Below are positions 37,500 through 46,655 of a stretch of 64,000 bases of DNA, one piece after another. Positions within the stretch are counted from its first letter, which is position 1. The number at the start of each line of letters is the position of its first letter. Below the pieces are notes generated by a model. It was not told where the DNA came from, did no database searches, and saw only the letters and a program-made list of their open reading frames with translations. Source of the DNA: Polyangiaceae bacterium (GTDB lineage Bacteria; Myxococcota_A; Polyangia; Polyangiales; Polyangiaceae). The translations under genes and the position numbers were made by a program. The stretch covers positions 1-64,000 of the forward strand of contig JAICQQ010000002.1 in NCBI GenBank assembly GCA_025937785.1. The letters run 5' to 3'.

Positions 37500-38523
37500 G
37501 GGCAGCGCGCGCTGCCTGCTTCGAACCGCCCGGACCTACCGTCTCGTCACCCTCTTCGCCGCCGGTGTGACGCTCGCGTGGACGACGACGGCCCGAGCCG
37601 AAGGGGCTTCCGTGGTGCACGCGACCAAAGCGCAGAAGAACAAGGCGAGCGAGAGCTATCGCGACGCGCTCGCTGCCATCGAAGCCAAGAAGTACGAAGA
37701 GGCGCTCAAGCTTCTCGAAGAGTCGTACAACACGGTGGCTAGCCCCAACTCGTTGCTGCTCAAGGCACGGGCGCTGACGCAGCTCGGCCGCAAAGTGGAA
37801 GCCTACCGCGAGCTCGAGGCGGCGGTGGCCCTCGCCCAAGAGCTCAGCAAATCCGACGAGAAATACGCTCAAACCGCCGAGAGCGCCCAGAAGGAATTGA
37901 CCGAGCTCTCGAAGAGCATCGCCCTGGTGACGGTGAAGCCTTCGGCGAACGTCACCGTGGGCGACCGCACCCTGGGCGCCAGCGACTGGAACCACGCACA
38001 ACCGTTCGAGCCCGGCAAAACCAAGGTCACCGTCACGCACAGCGGCGGTGCCAGCTCGACGCAGGAACTCGACCTCCTCGCTGGGCAAGCGGTCGAAGTC
38101 TCCACCGCGCCGCCCGCACCGGCGTCACCCGTCAAAACCGAGACCGCCCCCGTCGCGCCGCCGCCACCACCCGCTGCAGCGAGCGATACGGATACGGTGC
38201 ACAAACGCACCCTGGCCTATGTCAGCGGGGGGATCGGCATCGCCGGCGTCGCGACGTTCGCAGCGTTCACCTACCTCAACGCCAGCGCTGACGACGAAAA
38301 CGACGGCTGCTCGCTCAATCTCTGCCCGGAAGACAATCTCGACACCGCCGGGCAGAACGGCAGCTACCAGACCCTCGCCTTCGTGGGCCTGGGGGTCGGC
38401 ATCGTCGGCTTGGCCACCGGCGCTTATCTGTACTTCACGAGCAACCCGGAACCTCCGAATGAGCAACCGGTCGCCGACGTCAGGATCGGGCCGGGGCGCG
38501 TGATGCTGCAGGGTCGGTTTTGA
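37480..38523 (+). CDS. exported TPR protein with C-terminal membrane hairpin
   Basis: A 347-residue protein with a signal sequence ending near ARAEG, TPR-like helices (YRDALAAIEAKKYEEALKLL, then LLLKARALTQLGRKVEAY), a beta-rich PEGA-like part (VTVKPSANVTVGDRTLGAS), a Pro/Ala linker and two hydrophobic segments around a Cys-containing acidic loop (DGCSLNLCPED). It ends VMLQGRF. Order of domains and end match the TPR/PEGA protein at 16682-17713, which also follows a kinase gene. Its start lies inside the pseudokinase gene, 20 nt before that stop, so the two are probably co-translated. Confidence 0.82.
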   Translation: MYLPTSRGSARCLLRTARTYRLVTLFAAGVTLAWTTTARAEGASVVHATKAQKNKASESYRDALAAIEAKKYEEALKLLEESYNTVASPNSLLLKARALTQLGRKVEAYRELEAAVALAQELSKSDEKYAQTAESAQKELTELSKSIALVTVKPSANVTVGDRTLGASDWNHAQPFEPGKTKVTVTHSGGASSTQELDLLAGQAVEVSTAPPAPASPVKTETAPVAPPPPPAAASDTDTVHKRTLAYVSGGIGIAGVATFAAFTYLNASADDENDGCSLNLCPEDNLDTAGQNGSYQTLAFVGLGVGIVGLATGAYLYFTSNPEPPNEQPVADVRIGPGRVMLQGRF

Positions 38524-38621
38524 ACTTGGCAGACACAATCATTCGATCCTGCTCAGAATGCAACACAGGTCCGCGCATGTGAGAGAGCAGTAAGTAGCGC
38601 GTCACCGTCTCAAACCCTTTG

Positions 38622-39013
38622 CTACTCTGAGCCTTCCCGCGGACTCCGCGGCCCTTCGCAATGAATTGGTGAAAGGCTCAGTGCGAACGGTGTCGCCGTC
38701 CAACGACCCTTTGCAGTTGCATTTACCAGATCGACTGCTTCTCGAAAGAGCTGTTCGCCATCATTGACATGCCATACGCTGTCCGCAATACCCTCCGAGT
38801 ACCGTGCAAGTTCGTGCGAATTCGACCTGGGAACCTTGTCGGGATTGGCCAGCAAGCGCACGGCCATCAGAATCTGAAACTCCATTAGAAACATCGCGGC
38901 GTACGCTTGAATCAGGTTGTTCGGTGTAAGCACGCGCAGCTGTTCGATTCCCCAAACAGATCCGTTTGGCGATTGGTTGCTTTGACGATCGCAGCGACCA
39001 ACTTGGTCGTCAA
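38622..39013 (-). pseudogene. low-GC frameshifted gene remnant
   Basis: Two minus-strand frames carry coding-like sequence that joins only by a frameshift near 38960. From a TTG at 39013 one reads TTKLVAAIVKATNRQTDLFG; the other continues IEQLRVLTPNNLIQAYAAMF, MEFQILMAVRLLANP, ELARYSEGIADSVWHVND and on to a stop at 38622. I do not recognise the family. Base composition of 38524-39060 is visibly less GC-rich than its neighbours, suggesting transferred DNA that has decayed. An intact short gene starting at an internal GTG is an alternative. Confidence 0.45.
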
Positions 39014-39060
39014 CCGCTGACGCTGCGGCTGAGCGCAGCGCTCGGGCAGCCGGGCGCGCT

Positions 39061-40728
39061 CTACTGACTCGACATCCCGAGCTCGAGATCGCCCGTAGGC
39101 GGCACGGATCCGCCGCGCAAGCTCTTGTTGCAGATTTGCAGGCGTTGGGTGGTTTCGACGAGTTCTTGGGACTTGACGGCAGTCTCTTGGCGGCAAGCGA
39201 GGAGCCTTTCGCTATCGCCCTCGCAGCGTTCGAGCGCGAGCCGCTGCTCGGCCAGCTTTTGGTCGCGTTCGCGCACGTCGGATTCGAGGGCGCCAGCGCG
39301 TGCTTCAGCGCGGGCGAGCTTGGCGCGGACGCCGTCGAGCTCGACGCGACCTTCCTGTACCAGGGCTTCGGCTTTCTGAGCGCGGTCGCGCTCCTGGAAC
39401 AGCTCGCGTTTGGCGTCGCGCGTGCGCGCGTCAGCGGCAGAGTTGCTGAGCACCGCGCTCGCCCGCTCGCTTCCAACCGCCGGGGCCGCCGCTTCGAAGA
39501 GGGGGCGGGATGCGGCGAGCGTCAGTCGGGGCGAGCTGGTACCGAGCCAGCCGCCGGCCACGAGCGCGGCCCCGCCCAGCGCACAAGCCCCCGCGAGCGC
39601 CGCGACGGTGGTGGCGAATGCGAGCCGGCTCCGCATGCTAGCGAGCCGTTGGAGCGGCGCGCTTTTGGCGAAGTCTCGTTCGTCTTCGGTCAGGTACGTG
39701 GCTTCGTCCAGCGTCGTCATGATGCGGCCGAGCTGGCGCGCGCTCGGCACCCGGCGCTGGCGCACCCAGGCTTCCACAGCGGCCCCGAAAGCTTCATCGG
39801 CGCGGGCGAGGCGCTGCAGGCAGAGCGCCACCTCGGACATGTCGGGGCGCAGAGCGGGGTCGAGCTCGAGCATCGCGCGCAGCAAGCGCTCCCAGCCTTC
39901 CGGCAGCGGGCCGCGCAGCGCGAGGGAGGTTTCCAGATCTCGAGGCAGGTCGAGCTGACTCGAACTCTGCTCCAAGCTCTGGATGTCCACGCCGAGCAGC
40001 GCTCCGAACAGCATCACCCCGAGCGCGAAGACATCGGCCTTGCCGCTGACCGCTTGCGCGGCGCCGCACTGCTCCGGTGCCATGCACGGTGGCGATCCCA
40101 TCACGGTGCCAAGCTCGGTCCAGTAGCGCGTCACCGAGGTCGCAGCCGCCACCGAGAACAGCTCCACGGGAGCCTTCGCGATGCCGAAGTCGAGGATGCG
40201 CACTTCCGCGAGGGCGTCGTGCGCGCACGAGACGAGGACGTTCTCGGGTTTCAGGTCGCGATGCACGATGTCGCGGGCGTGAGCCGCAGCCATCGCTGAG
40301 GCCACCTGGTGACCGAGACGAGCAACCTCACCGAAGTACTCGTTTTTGCCAGGTTTTTCCGGAGTCATGCGGCCGGCGCGGAAGCGCGAGAGGTGTTCGG
40401 TGAACGGACGGCCAGCGACGAAATCCATGGCCAGGAAGCAGGGCCGCACCTCGGCGGCGCTGGTTTCACGGATGTGGATCACGTAGGGGTGCTGGATCGC
40501 GCGCGTGATCTTCTCCTCGGCCAAGAAGCGCACCCTGACCTGCTCTCGAATGCTCGGATCGATGTCGTCCTTCAGCACCTTCACGGCGACGGGCGCCAAA
40601 CTCTCCTCGTCGCGGGCAAAGTAGACCTCGGCGAACGCGCCTTCGCCGACGCGCTGGATCAAGCGGTAGCGACCGATCGTATCGTACGGCAGCGGCGCTT
40701 CGTTAAGCGGTGGCGCGGAATATGACAT
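39061..40728 (-). CDS. Ser/Thr protein kinase with C-terminal coiled coil
   Basis: A 555-residue active-looking kinase. GEGAFAEVY is the glycine loop, Lys50 in VAVKVL, HRD 156-158 in HRDLKPEN, DFG 180-182, and APEQ in the activation segment. After the kinase domain there is one membrane segment (about 368-395, VAALAGACALGGAALVAGG) and then a long heptad-like stretch (about 430-530, rich in Arg/Glu/Ala) that should form a coiled coil outside the membrane and could drive dimerisation. Same strand as the glycosyltransferase upstream, 97 bp away. Confidence 0.92.
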   Translation of the reverse strand: MSYSAPPLNEAPLPYDTIGRYRLIQRVGEGAFAEVYFARDEESLAPVAVKVLKDDIDPSIREQVRVRFLAEEKITRAIQHPYVIHIRETSAAEVRPCFLAMDFVAGRPFTEHLSRFRAGRMTPEKPGKNEYFGEVARLGHQVASAMAAAHARDIVHRDLKPENVLVSCAHDALAEVRILDFGIAKAPVELFSVAAATSVTRYWTELGTVMGSPPCMAPEQCGAAQAVSGKADVFALGVMLFGALLGVDIQSLEQSSSQLDLPRDLETSLALRGPLPEGWERLLRAMLELDPALRPDMSEVALCLQRLARADEAFGAAVEAWVRQRRVPSARQLGRIMTTLDEATYLTEDERDFAKSAPLQRLASMRSRLAFATTVAALAGACALGGAALVAGGWLGTSSPRLTLAASRPLFEAAAPAVGSERASAVLSNSAADARTRDAKRELFQERDRAQKAEALVQEGRVELDGVRAKLARAEARAGALESDVRERDQKLAEQRLALERCEGDSERLLACRQETAVKSQELVETTQRLQICNKSLRGGSVPPTGDLELGMSSQ

Positions 40729-40825
40729 GCGATGGGTAGCCTATCGCCCTGCCGCACCGGAACCCAAAATAGCCGCACGCGAAAACCATTCCGCCCCGGC
40801 GCTCGGCAGCGACTTCGATAAGGCC

Positions 40826-42193
40826 CTAACCGTCGCTCAGCCAGCCGCCGTGCGAGCCGGCTTGCGCGTGGCGGTGCTGACCGTTCATCGGCGCAGCGCC
40901 GGACGAGACCGCTTCGATCACCTGGTACAAGCCAAACTGCGGCAAGCGCGTGAAGCCCGCCCAGGCGGCCGCGGCGAGGGTGCCGTCTTTCAGCCAATCT
41001 TTGAGCCATTCGGCGGCGTACCGCGGGTCGCGCTGCTTCAAACCCGCGCCGGCCTCCATGGCCCAACCCCGGTTGTGGCGTTCGTGGATGCCGACCGGCC
41101 ACGAGAAGATGAGCGGCAAGCCGAGACCTGCGAAAAACGTCATTTCGCTGGGCTTGGTCCAGAGCACGTCCGTGTCGGCGAGCAGCGCGTTGAAGTCGCG
41201 CAGGTAGTCAGTGAAGGAATCGCGCACCAAGATCTCGATGCCCTTGCCGGCCCCCAACTGTCGCCCCAACCCCACGTCCATCACGCACTTGTCGAGCGCC
41301 TCGGCGACCTCGGGGCGGATCCCAGCCACGAGCGAGACACGTAACCGGCCGTCGGCGATGAGCGCACGCAGACTCGGTAGGAACTCCGCCACCAGGCCCA
41401 CTTGGGCACCGGCCCCGCCCACCGCGTACGTGAGGTGCACCGCCCGCCCCACTTCGCTCGGATCGGGGAGGTCGCCGAGGAACAGGTGGATGCCATGACG
41501 TTGGTCGTCGCGGAAGGTGCCAGTCGGGTCCAGACGCACCAGGCGGCGCGCGAGATTGCGCTTCAGCGCGCTGAGCTCCGTGCCCCCCACCAGTTCGTGC
41601 GGCAGCGGGAATCCGGTGACCTGAATGCGCTCGGAAGGCACGCCGTAGGCCCTGAGCCGCCGCCGCGTGCGCTGCGTCGGCACCAGGTAGGTGATGCGAG
41701 TATTCACCGGATCGATGGGCGCCCACACGCGATGGATGTCGCTGTCCGTCACGATGCAGTAGATGTGGGGGTACCCGAGCCGATCGGCGGCGACGGCGGG
41801 CATGAAGAACGTGGTCACGAGCACCGAGTTCTCGCGCTCCAGGTGCTCGACGAGGCTCTTCCCGAGCCCGCGCCGAATCAACTTTTCCAGCACGAAAGTA
41901 CCTAGGTCTGCGCGCGATTGGTCACGCACCGAGTACAGGCTCCCGATATCGGTGAGCGTGTTGAGCAGGGAGCGCATGGGAGGTCCGACGAGCGGATACT
42001 GCGACGCGCGTGAGAGCCCCTCGTAGTAGCGCCGTACCCAGGTCCACAGCGCTGCATCTTGCGAGGTGGCGAGGGGCGGACGGTCCACGTCGAAGACCGG
42101 CACGCCGAGCTGCTCCGCGATGGCATGGGCCGGGCGTAAATGTCCGTACCCCATGTCGATCGCGACCACGATGGGCTTCAACGGGGCTGGCAC
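40826..42193 (-). CDS. GT-B-type glycosyltransferase-like protein
   Basis: A 455-residue cytoplasmic protein with MGYGHLRPA near the N-terminus and HIYCIVTDSD, RIQVTGFPLP and TKPSEMTFFAGLGLPL later. This is the order of the glycine-rich acceptor loop and the donor-binding half in MurG/MGDG-synthase-like GT-B enzymes. The usual G-G-T-x2-E motif is not exact, so donor and acceptor are open. The GTG at 42193 is chosen because GAAGGA precedes it by 9 nt; the frame also opens at a TTG seven codons earlier. The final 25 residues are low complexity. The 209 bp upstream contain no gene. Confidence 0.65.
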   Translation of the reverse strand: MPAPLKPIVVAIDMGYGHLRPAHAIAEQLGVPVFDVDRPPLATSQDAALWTWVRRYYEGLSRASQYPLVGPPMRSLLNTLTDIGSLYSVRDQSRADLGTFVLEKLIRRGLGKSLVEHLERENSVLVTTFFMPAVAADRLGYPHIYCIVTDSDIHRVWAPIDPVNTRITYLVPTQRTRRRLRAYGVPSERIQVTGFPLPHELVGGTELSALKRNLARRLVRLDPTGTFRDDQRHGIHLFLGDLPDPSEVGRAVHLTYAVGGAGAQVGLVAEFLPSLRALIADGRLRVSLVAGIRPEVAEALDKCVMDVGLGRQLGAGKGIEILVRDSFTDYLRDFNALLADTDVLWTKPSEMTFFAGLGLPLIFSWPVGIHERHNRGWAMEAGAGLKQRDPRYAAEWLKDWLKDGTLAAAAWAGFTRLPQFGLYQVIEAVSSGAAPMNGQHRHAQAGSHGGWLSDG

Positions 42194-42402
42194 GCTTTGG
42201 TTTCCTTCTCGCAAAGACTCGCTTCCGAACGACAGACGATAGCCGTCCGGATCATTCGCCGATACGTATTACTTGTCACCGCAGAGCTGAACGGCAACTG
42301 GCGATGATACGCGCTGTAGCGAGAGGCGGACGAATGCGCTGTCGCGCTCAAAGCGCTGTCACGCCCGAGAGCGAAGGCGCAACTCAGCGTGGGGGAGAGG
42401 AA

Positions 42403-43623
42403 TTACTCGATGTCTTCGGGGGTGATGGTCTGGCACCCGAGCGTGAAATGCAGCTTGGCCCCGGCCGATGAGACGATGTCACAGGTGGCATCGCAGAGCT
42501 GGATGTCTCGCGTGCTTCCACCGTCAGTGTAATACCATCCGCCGGGTTCGTTGGTGCAAGCGTCGGCGTTGTCGACGTAGAACGTGGTCAAGCTGTTCTC
42601 GGCGGAGTCGCAGATCCCGATGTTCACGGAGTTGTAGTCGATCTGGCCGCTGTCGGGATTCGGGATCGGCAGTGTACACGGGATGGTCGCGTCGGCGCGG
42701 ATCGCATTCAATGCCTCGAGCACTGCCTGCGAGACGTCACCACCTTCGACCAAGTGCGCCTGGTCCGTACCACCGGCGTCAGCGATGCGATTCAGGTTGT
42801 CGAGCGCCTGACCGACGCCGAGCACGTAGGTGTCGATGCCCTCATCGCGGCATGAACCGGTGACGTCTTCGGCGGCTTCGATCGAAGGATTGCAGCCCTG
42901 CGAGCTGGGCGCTTCAGGTACGCCATCGGTCACGAGCAAGATGACCGTTTTGTAGCCAGGGTTGTCGTCGCGCCAGCTCTGCAGATAGGTGCATGCGCCT
43001 TGAATCGCAGAATCGGTCGGTGTCTCACCAGTCGGCTGCACGGCGTTGATCGATGCGATCAAGGTATCGGCGTTGTCGGGCAGCCTACCGATCTGCACCG
43101 CTGCTTGCGAATAGTCAGCCGCGTTGCACGAGGTCTCCCCAATCGGCATGTAGCCGAAGTACCCGACACCGACGCTGATGCCTGCGCTCGCGCGGTCGTT
43201 CAAGAAGGACTCGACGGCTTCGCGCACGGGCGTGATGCGGGCGTTGGGGTTCTCGACGCCGCAATCGCGCGGCCAGGGCGGGCCCGACGCTTCGATCGCA
43301 CAGCCCATCGAGGCCGACTGATCGAACATGATGTAAATCGCGAGCGGCAGACCCTCGCCTTCGTAGTTCGAGCCCACGCAGCCCGCCAGATTGGGATCGG
43401 CGCAGCCGTCGACATTCGAGCCCCCCGTGGGCCCGCCCGAGCCGGAACTGCTACCGAGAGCCGATGAGGTGCTGCCTTGATCGATGCCGCCGTTCGTTTG
43501 AAAGGCATCGCTGTTGCCAAGCGGGTTTTCTTCCCCGTCGCCCGGGTCTTCCGTGGACGAGCTGCATGCGATAGCGATACCTGCTGCGATCGAGATACCG
43601 ATGAACGTTCTAAGGAGAGCCAT
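42403..43623 (-). CDS. von Willebrand factor A-domain lipoprotein
   Basis: A 406-residue protein with lipobox AIAC (Cys20), a Ser/Gly stalk (about 25-72) and a vWA domain (about 90-320). The MIDAS motif is DQSASM, a Thr lies in GETPTDSAI, and a later Asp in LLVTDG, so metal binding looks intact. A small C-terminal domain with CTNEPGGWYY and paired cysteines follows. Same plan as the vWA lipoprotein at 25072-26340, though the middle of the domain differs. Likely exported to the outer membrane and involved in protein binding. Confidence 0.87.
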   Translation of the reverse strand: MALLRTFIGISIAAGIAIACSSSTEDPGDGEENPLGNSDAFQTNGGIDQGSTSSALGSSSGSGGPTGGSNVDGCADPNLAGCVGSNYEGEGLPLAIYIMFDQSASMGCAIEASGPPWPRDCGVENPNARITPVREAVESFLNDRASAGISVGVGYFGYMPIGETSCNAADYSQAAVQIGRLPDNADTLIASINAVQPTGETPTDSAIQGACTYLQSWRDDNPGYKTVILLVTDGVPEAPSSQGCNPSIEAAEDVTGSCRDEGIDTYVLGVGQALDNLNRIADAGGTDQAHLVEGGDVSQAVLEALNAIRADATIPCTLPIPNPDSGQIDYNSVNIGICDSAENSLTTFYVDNADACTNEPGGWYYTDGGSTRDIQLCDATCDIVSSAGAKLHFTLGCQTITPEDIE

Positions 43624-44478
43624 GGTCTGAGCCTCGTTGAGTGCTGACGAACCCTAAGCGCCGAGCTTATGCTGAATCCGAAGACACGCTTTCAGCGTGG
43701 TTGGTCGTCGCACCAGGCCCGCGATGATCATGCAAGCGTTGCATGCGACGACACCCAGCGAAGGTAGCACACTTTCTAGCGACCAAGCATCGCGCGCTGG
43801 CCGCACCGCGACGCGACGAGCCCACCGAGCCCACTCGGTTGGTGCGCGCGCGAGCAGCGCATGACGCCACGATCATGGGGGCGTTGGTCCGCTGGCGTTG
43901 GCAACCTCTCACGATCCGAAGTAGTCACAGCGCAAACGCCGTTTATTTGGCGGGTCGCCGCGGTGCGGTCAGTGTGGGTCTTTGCACGCAAGGTGCGCAG
44001 CTTGCTTAATTTCCGTGTGGGGTTTGAACGTTGTGATACACGGCCACCACCCAGGCGGATCGAGCGATCGCACCTACGCTGCCATCGATCCTCTGCCAGC
44101 GCCGCGCGGACGAAGCCACGAGCCGACTGCGTGTCGCTTGGTTCTCGCTCTGCGCCGATGCGCGCGCGACGCCAGCGGTCCCGCACGCGGTGAGCAGCGG
44201 TGAGCTCTCGCTAACAGCCCTCGTGCGCCCGGGGGCAATCCACGCGGTGTGCGAAACGCTCGTTTCTTTCCGAGGCAACTTTGTTGCCCCCGACCCCGGA
44301 ATCGGAAGCGGGACGCGGCAATCGCTCAGAGTGAACTTTGCCGCTCACGCTTTCACGCCGCGGCGACTTTTCCACGGTTGGGGTCCCCCGCGTCATTGGC
44401 TTTCCTACTTCCTGCGCACACACTACTCGACACTGGCTGCGTTTCGACGAACGCCGGCCATTGCCAGGAGATCTTTTG
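43624..44478. other. 855-bp intergenic region, no credible gene
   Basis: Divergent promoter region between the vWA and fibro-slime lipoproteins. Several frames are open on both strands, but their composition is Arg/Ser/Ala-rich and they lack ribosome sites, so I do not call them. Two short hairpins stand out: CACGCT-TTC-AGCGTG (43685-43699) near the vWA start, and GGCAAC-TTT-GTTGCC (44274-44288). The last 40 bp contain a good AGGAG before the downstream ATG. Confidence 0.5.
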
Positions 44479-46407
44479 ATGCGTGTTCTCTTACCCTTCG
44501 CGGCCTCGCTTCTCGCTGTGGGTGCGGTCGCTGCGTGCAGCTCGTCCACCGACGCCGGTGTTCGCGAGTCCATCAATGGCTCGGGCGGCTCCGGCAGCAA
44601 TGGCCCGGGCGGCAGCACGACGACGAACCCGTCCGGTTCGTCCGCGACCGGCCTCTTCGGCTCGAGCGGCCCGGGCACGACGGCTGGTTGCATGGGCGAC
44701 GAATGCCAACAGGCGCCGCCGAATTGCGGCGACGCGATGTTGACCCCCGACGAAGCCTGTGACGATGGCGGCACCGTGTCCGGTGACGGTTGCTCCGCGA
44801 ATTGCCTGGTGGTCGAGGAAGGCTACTCGTGCAACCCGCCGGGTGTGCCGTGTCGCTTGCTGGCGATCTGCGGTGACGGTTTCCGTTCTCCCTCGGAAGG
44901 TTGCGATGACGGCAACGTGGTGGTGGGTGACGGCTGCAACGATCTCTGCAAGCTCGAAGACAACTACAAGTGCGACGAAGCCATTCCGAACGTTTGCACG
45001 CCAACCACCTGCGGCGACGGCAACAAGGAAGGCTCGGAGAGCTGCGACGACGGCAATAGCCTGCCCTACGACGGCTGCTCCGCTAACTGTCGTGCCGAGC
45101 CTGACTGCTCCGGCACCTCGTGCGTCAGCGCGTGCGGCGACGGCCTGCTGCTCGGCGAAGAATGCGACGACGGCAACCTGATCGATGGCGACGGGTGTTC
45201 GTCGACCTGTACGCAAGAGATGGGCTTCATGTGCACGCAGCAGGTCACCGCGCAGACCGACACGGTGAACGGCATCAACGTGATGCGCGTCCCCGTGATC
45301 TTCCGCGACTTCACCACTGCGCACCCTGACTTCGGTACCACCAAGGAGGGCGATGGCTGCGACGGCTGGATCGAGAACATGGTGAGCCCCACCCTCACGG
45401 GCGGAAAGCCCACGTTGATGGGCGCCAGCAACGCGGGCGCGTGCGTGCAATCAGCAGCAAGCTTTACGCAATGGTACACGGACGTCGCCGGGACGAACGC
45501 GACCATTCCAGGCGAGTTGGTGCTGTTCGAGGCTTCCGCGGGTGTCTTCGTGAACCGCTACGGCGAGAACGGTGAGCAGTTCGAAGGCAATCCCGACCCC
45601 GTCACGATCGACTGCGAGGCAGGCGACCGCGACACCGTCAACGTCCCCTCGATGTGCGGCAGCCGCTGCACGCTCGACGAGCACGAAACCTGTGACGGTA
45701 CTCAGAAGACCATCCCCGGTGGAGTGGAACTCGATGGCACCCCGCTCTTCTTTCCGATCGACGGCCACCCGAATGCGCTCCCCGAGACCAACGGCGAGGC
45801 GCGCATTCCCGAGCAGTACGCCTGGAACGGATGGCCGTGGGAAAGCGACAATCCTCCAGAGGGACCCAATCTGCCAGCGGGAGACCACAACTTCCTGTTC
45901 ACGACCGAGGTGCACTACTGGTTCCAGTACGACGCAGCCACCGCACCGACCTTCGCGTTCACCGGTGACGACGACGTGTGGGTGTTCGTCAACAATAAGC
46001 TGATCCTGGATCTGGGCGGCATCCACGTGCCCATCAGCGGCGAGTTCACGCTGAACGCCGCCACCGCAACGTCACTGGGTCTCGTGGAAGGCAACGTGTA
46101 CGAGATCTCGGTGTTCCAGGCGGAGCGCCGCGCCGAAGGCTCGTCGTTCCGACTCACCCTCGAAGGCTTCTCGACAGCGCGCACCAGCTGCGTGCCGGTT
46201 TGCGGCGACGGTATCGTGTCCGCTGGCGAGGCGTGCGACGACATGGTGAACGACGGCGGCTACGGCGAATGCGGACCGATGTGCAAGATCGGCTCGTACT
46301 GCGGCGACGGCGTCACCGACGCACCCTTCGAGGATTGCGACGACGGCAACCGCCGCGATGGCGATACCTGCGGCTCCGCCTGTCGCGACCTCGAAATTCC
46401 GAAGTGA
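44479..46407 (+). CDS. lipoprotein with DUF4215 Cys-rich repeats and a fibro-slime domain
   Basis: A 642-residue surface lipoprotein. Lipobox VAAC (Cys20), a Gly/Ser/Thr stalk, four DUF4215-type repeats (CGDG-x-E-x-CDDGN-x-GDGCS-x2-C pattern, about 75-240), then a fibro-slime domain (about 245-560) with FRDFTTAHPDF, FTGDDDVWVFVNNKLILDLG and RRAEGSSFRLTLEGF. Two more CGDG repeats close the protein. Fibro-slime domains occur in Dictyostelium and in fibre- or cellulose-binding bacterial proteins, so adhesion to matrix or polymer is a reasonable inference. The start is firm: AGGAG lies 8 nt before ATG 44479, although the frame is open further upstream. Confidence 0.9.
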   Translation: MRVLLPFAASLLAVGAVAACSSSTDAGVRESINGSGGSGSNGPGGSTTTNPSGSSATGLFGSSGPGTTAGCMGDECQQAPPNCGDAMLTPDEACDDGGTVSGDGCSANCLVVEEGYSCNPPGVPCRLLAICGDGFRSPSEGCDDGNVVVGDGCNDLCKLEDNYKCDEAIPNVCTPTTCGDGNKEGSESCDDGNSLPYDGCSANCRAEPDCSGTSCVSACGDGLLLGEECDDGNLIDGDGCSSTCTQEMGFMCTQQVTAQTDTVNGINVMRVPVIFRDFTTAHPDFGTTKEGDGCDGWIENMVSPTLTGGKPTLMGASNAGACVQSAASFTQWYTDVAGTNATIPGELVLFEASAGVFVNRYGENGEQFEGNPDPVTIDCEAGDRDTVNVPSMCGSRCTLDEHETCDGTQKTIPGGVELDGTPLFFPIDGHPNALPETNGEARIPEQYAWNGWPWESDNPPEGPNLPAGDHNFLFTTEVHYWFQYDAATAPTFAFTGDDDVWVFVNNKLILDLGGIHVPISGEFTLNAATATSLGLVEGNVYEISVFQAERRAEGSSFRLTLEGFSTARTSCVPVCGDGIVSAGEACDDMVNDGGYGECGPMCKIGSYCGDGVTDAPFEDCDDGNRRDGDTCGSACRDLEIPK

Positions 46408-46448
46408 GCCGCCGCTCGGGACGGTTGACGGAGCGACATACAAGCCAG

Positions 46449-46484
46449 GTGCGGGCCGCACGACCACCCTCGTTCGGCCCGCAC
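46449..46484 (+). terminator. strong hairpin after the fibro-slime gene
   Basis: A perfect 10-bp stem (GTGCGGGCCG / CGGCCCGCAC) encloses, after one mismatch, a further 4-bp stem with a 6-nt loop. It begins about 42 bp after the stop. No T tract follows, so Rho-independent termination is uncertain; it may stabilise the transcript 3' end. Confidence 0.6.
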
Positions 46485-46655
46485 GAAGCGCTTACGACCA
46501 GGCGAGGTACGACACTCACATACCACAACCCAGCCTTTTTCTCGCAGGCGGCGGGTCGGTGATACCGCCCGTTCGGTACCCGCAGCTCGACCCGAGCGTC
46601 AGCGCCGCCGTCATAGTTTGGTGGGATCGAAGTTTCTTGTTAAGGTCGGGGTACC

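Noticed and set aside
43776-44193. Two overlapping open frames in the 855-bp gap
   Set aside because: Arg/Ala/Ser-rich, no ribosome site, no hydrophobic or conserved pattern. Treated as non-coding.
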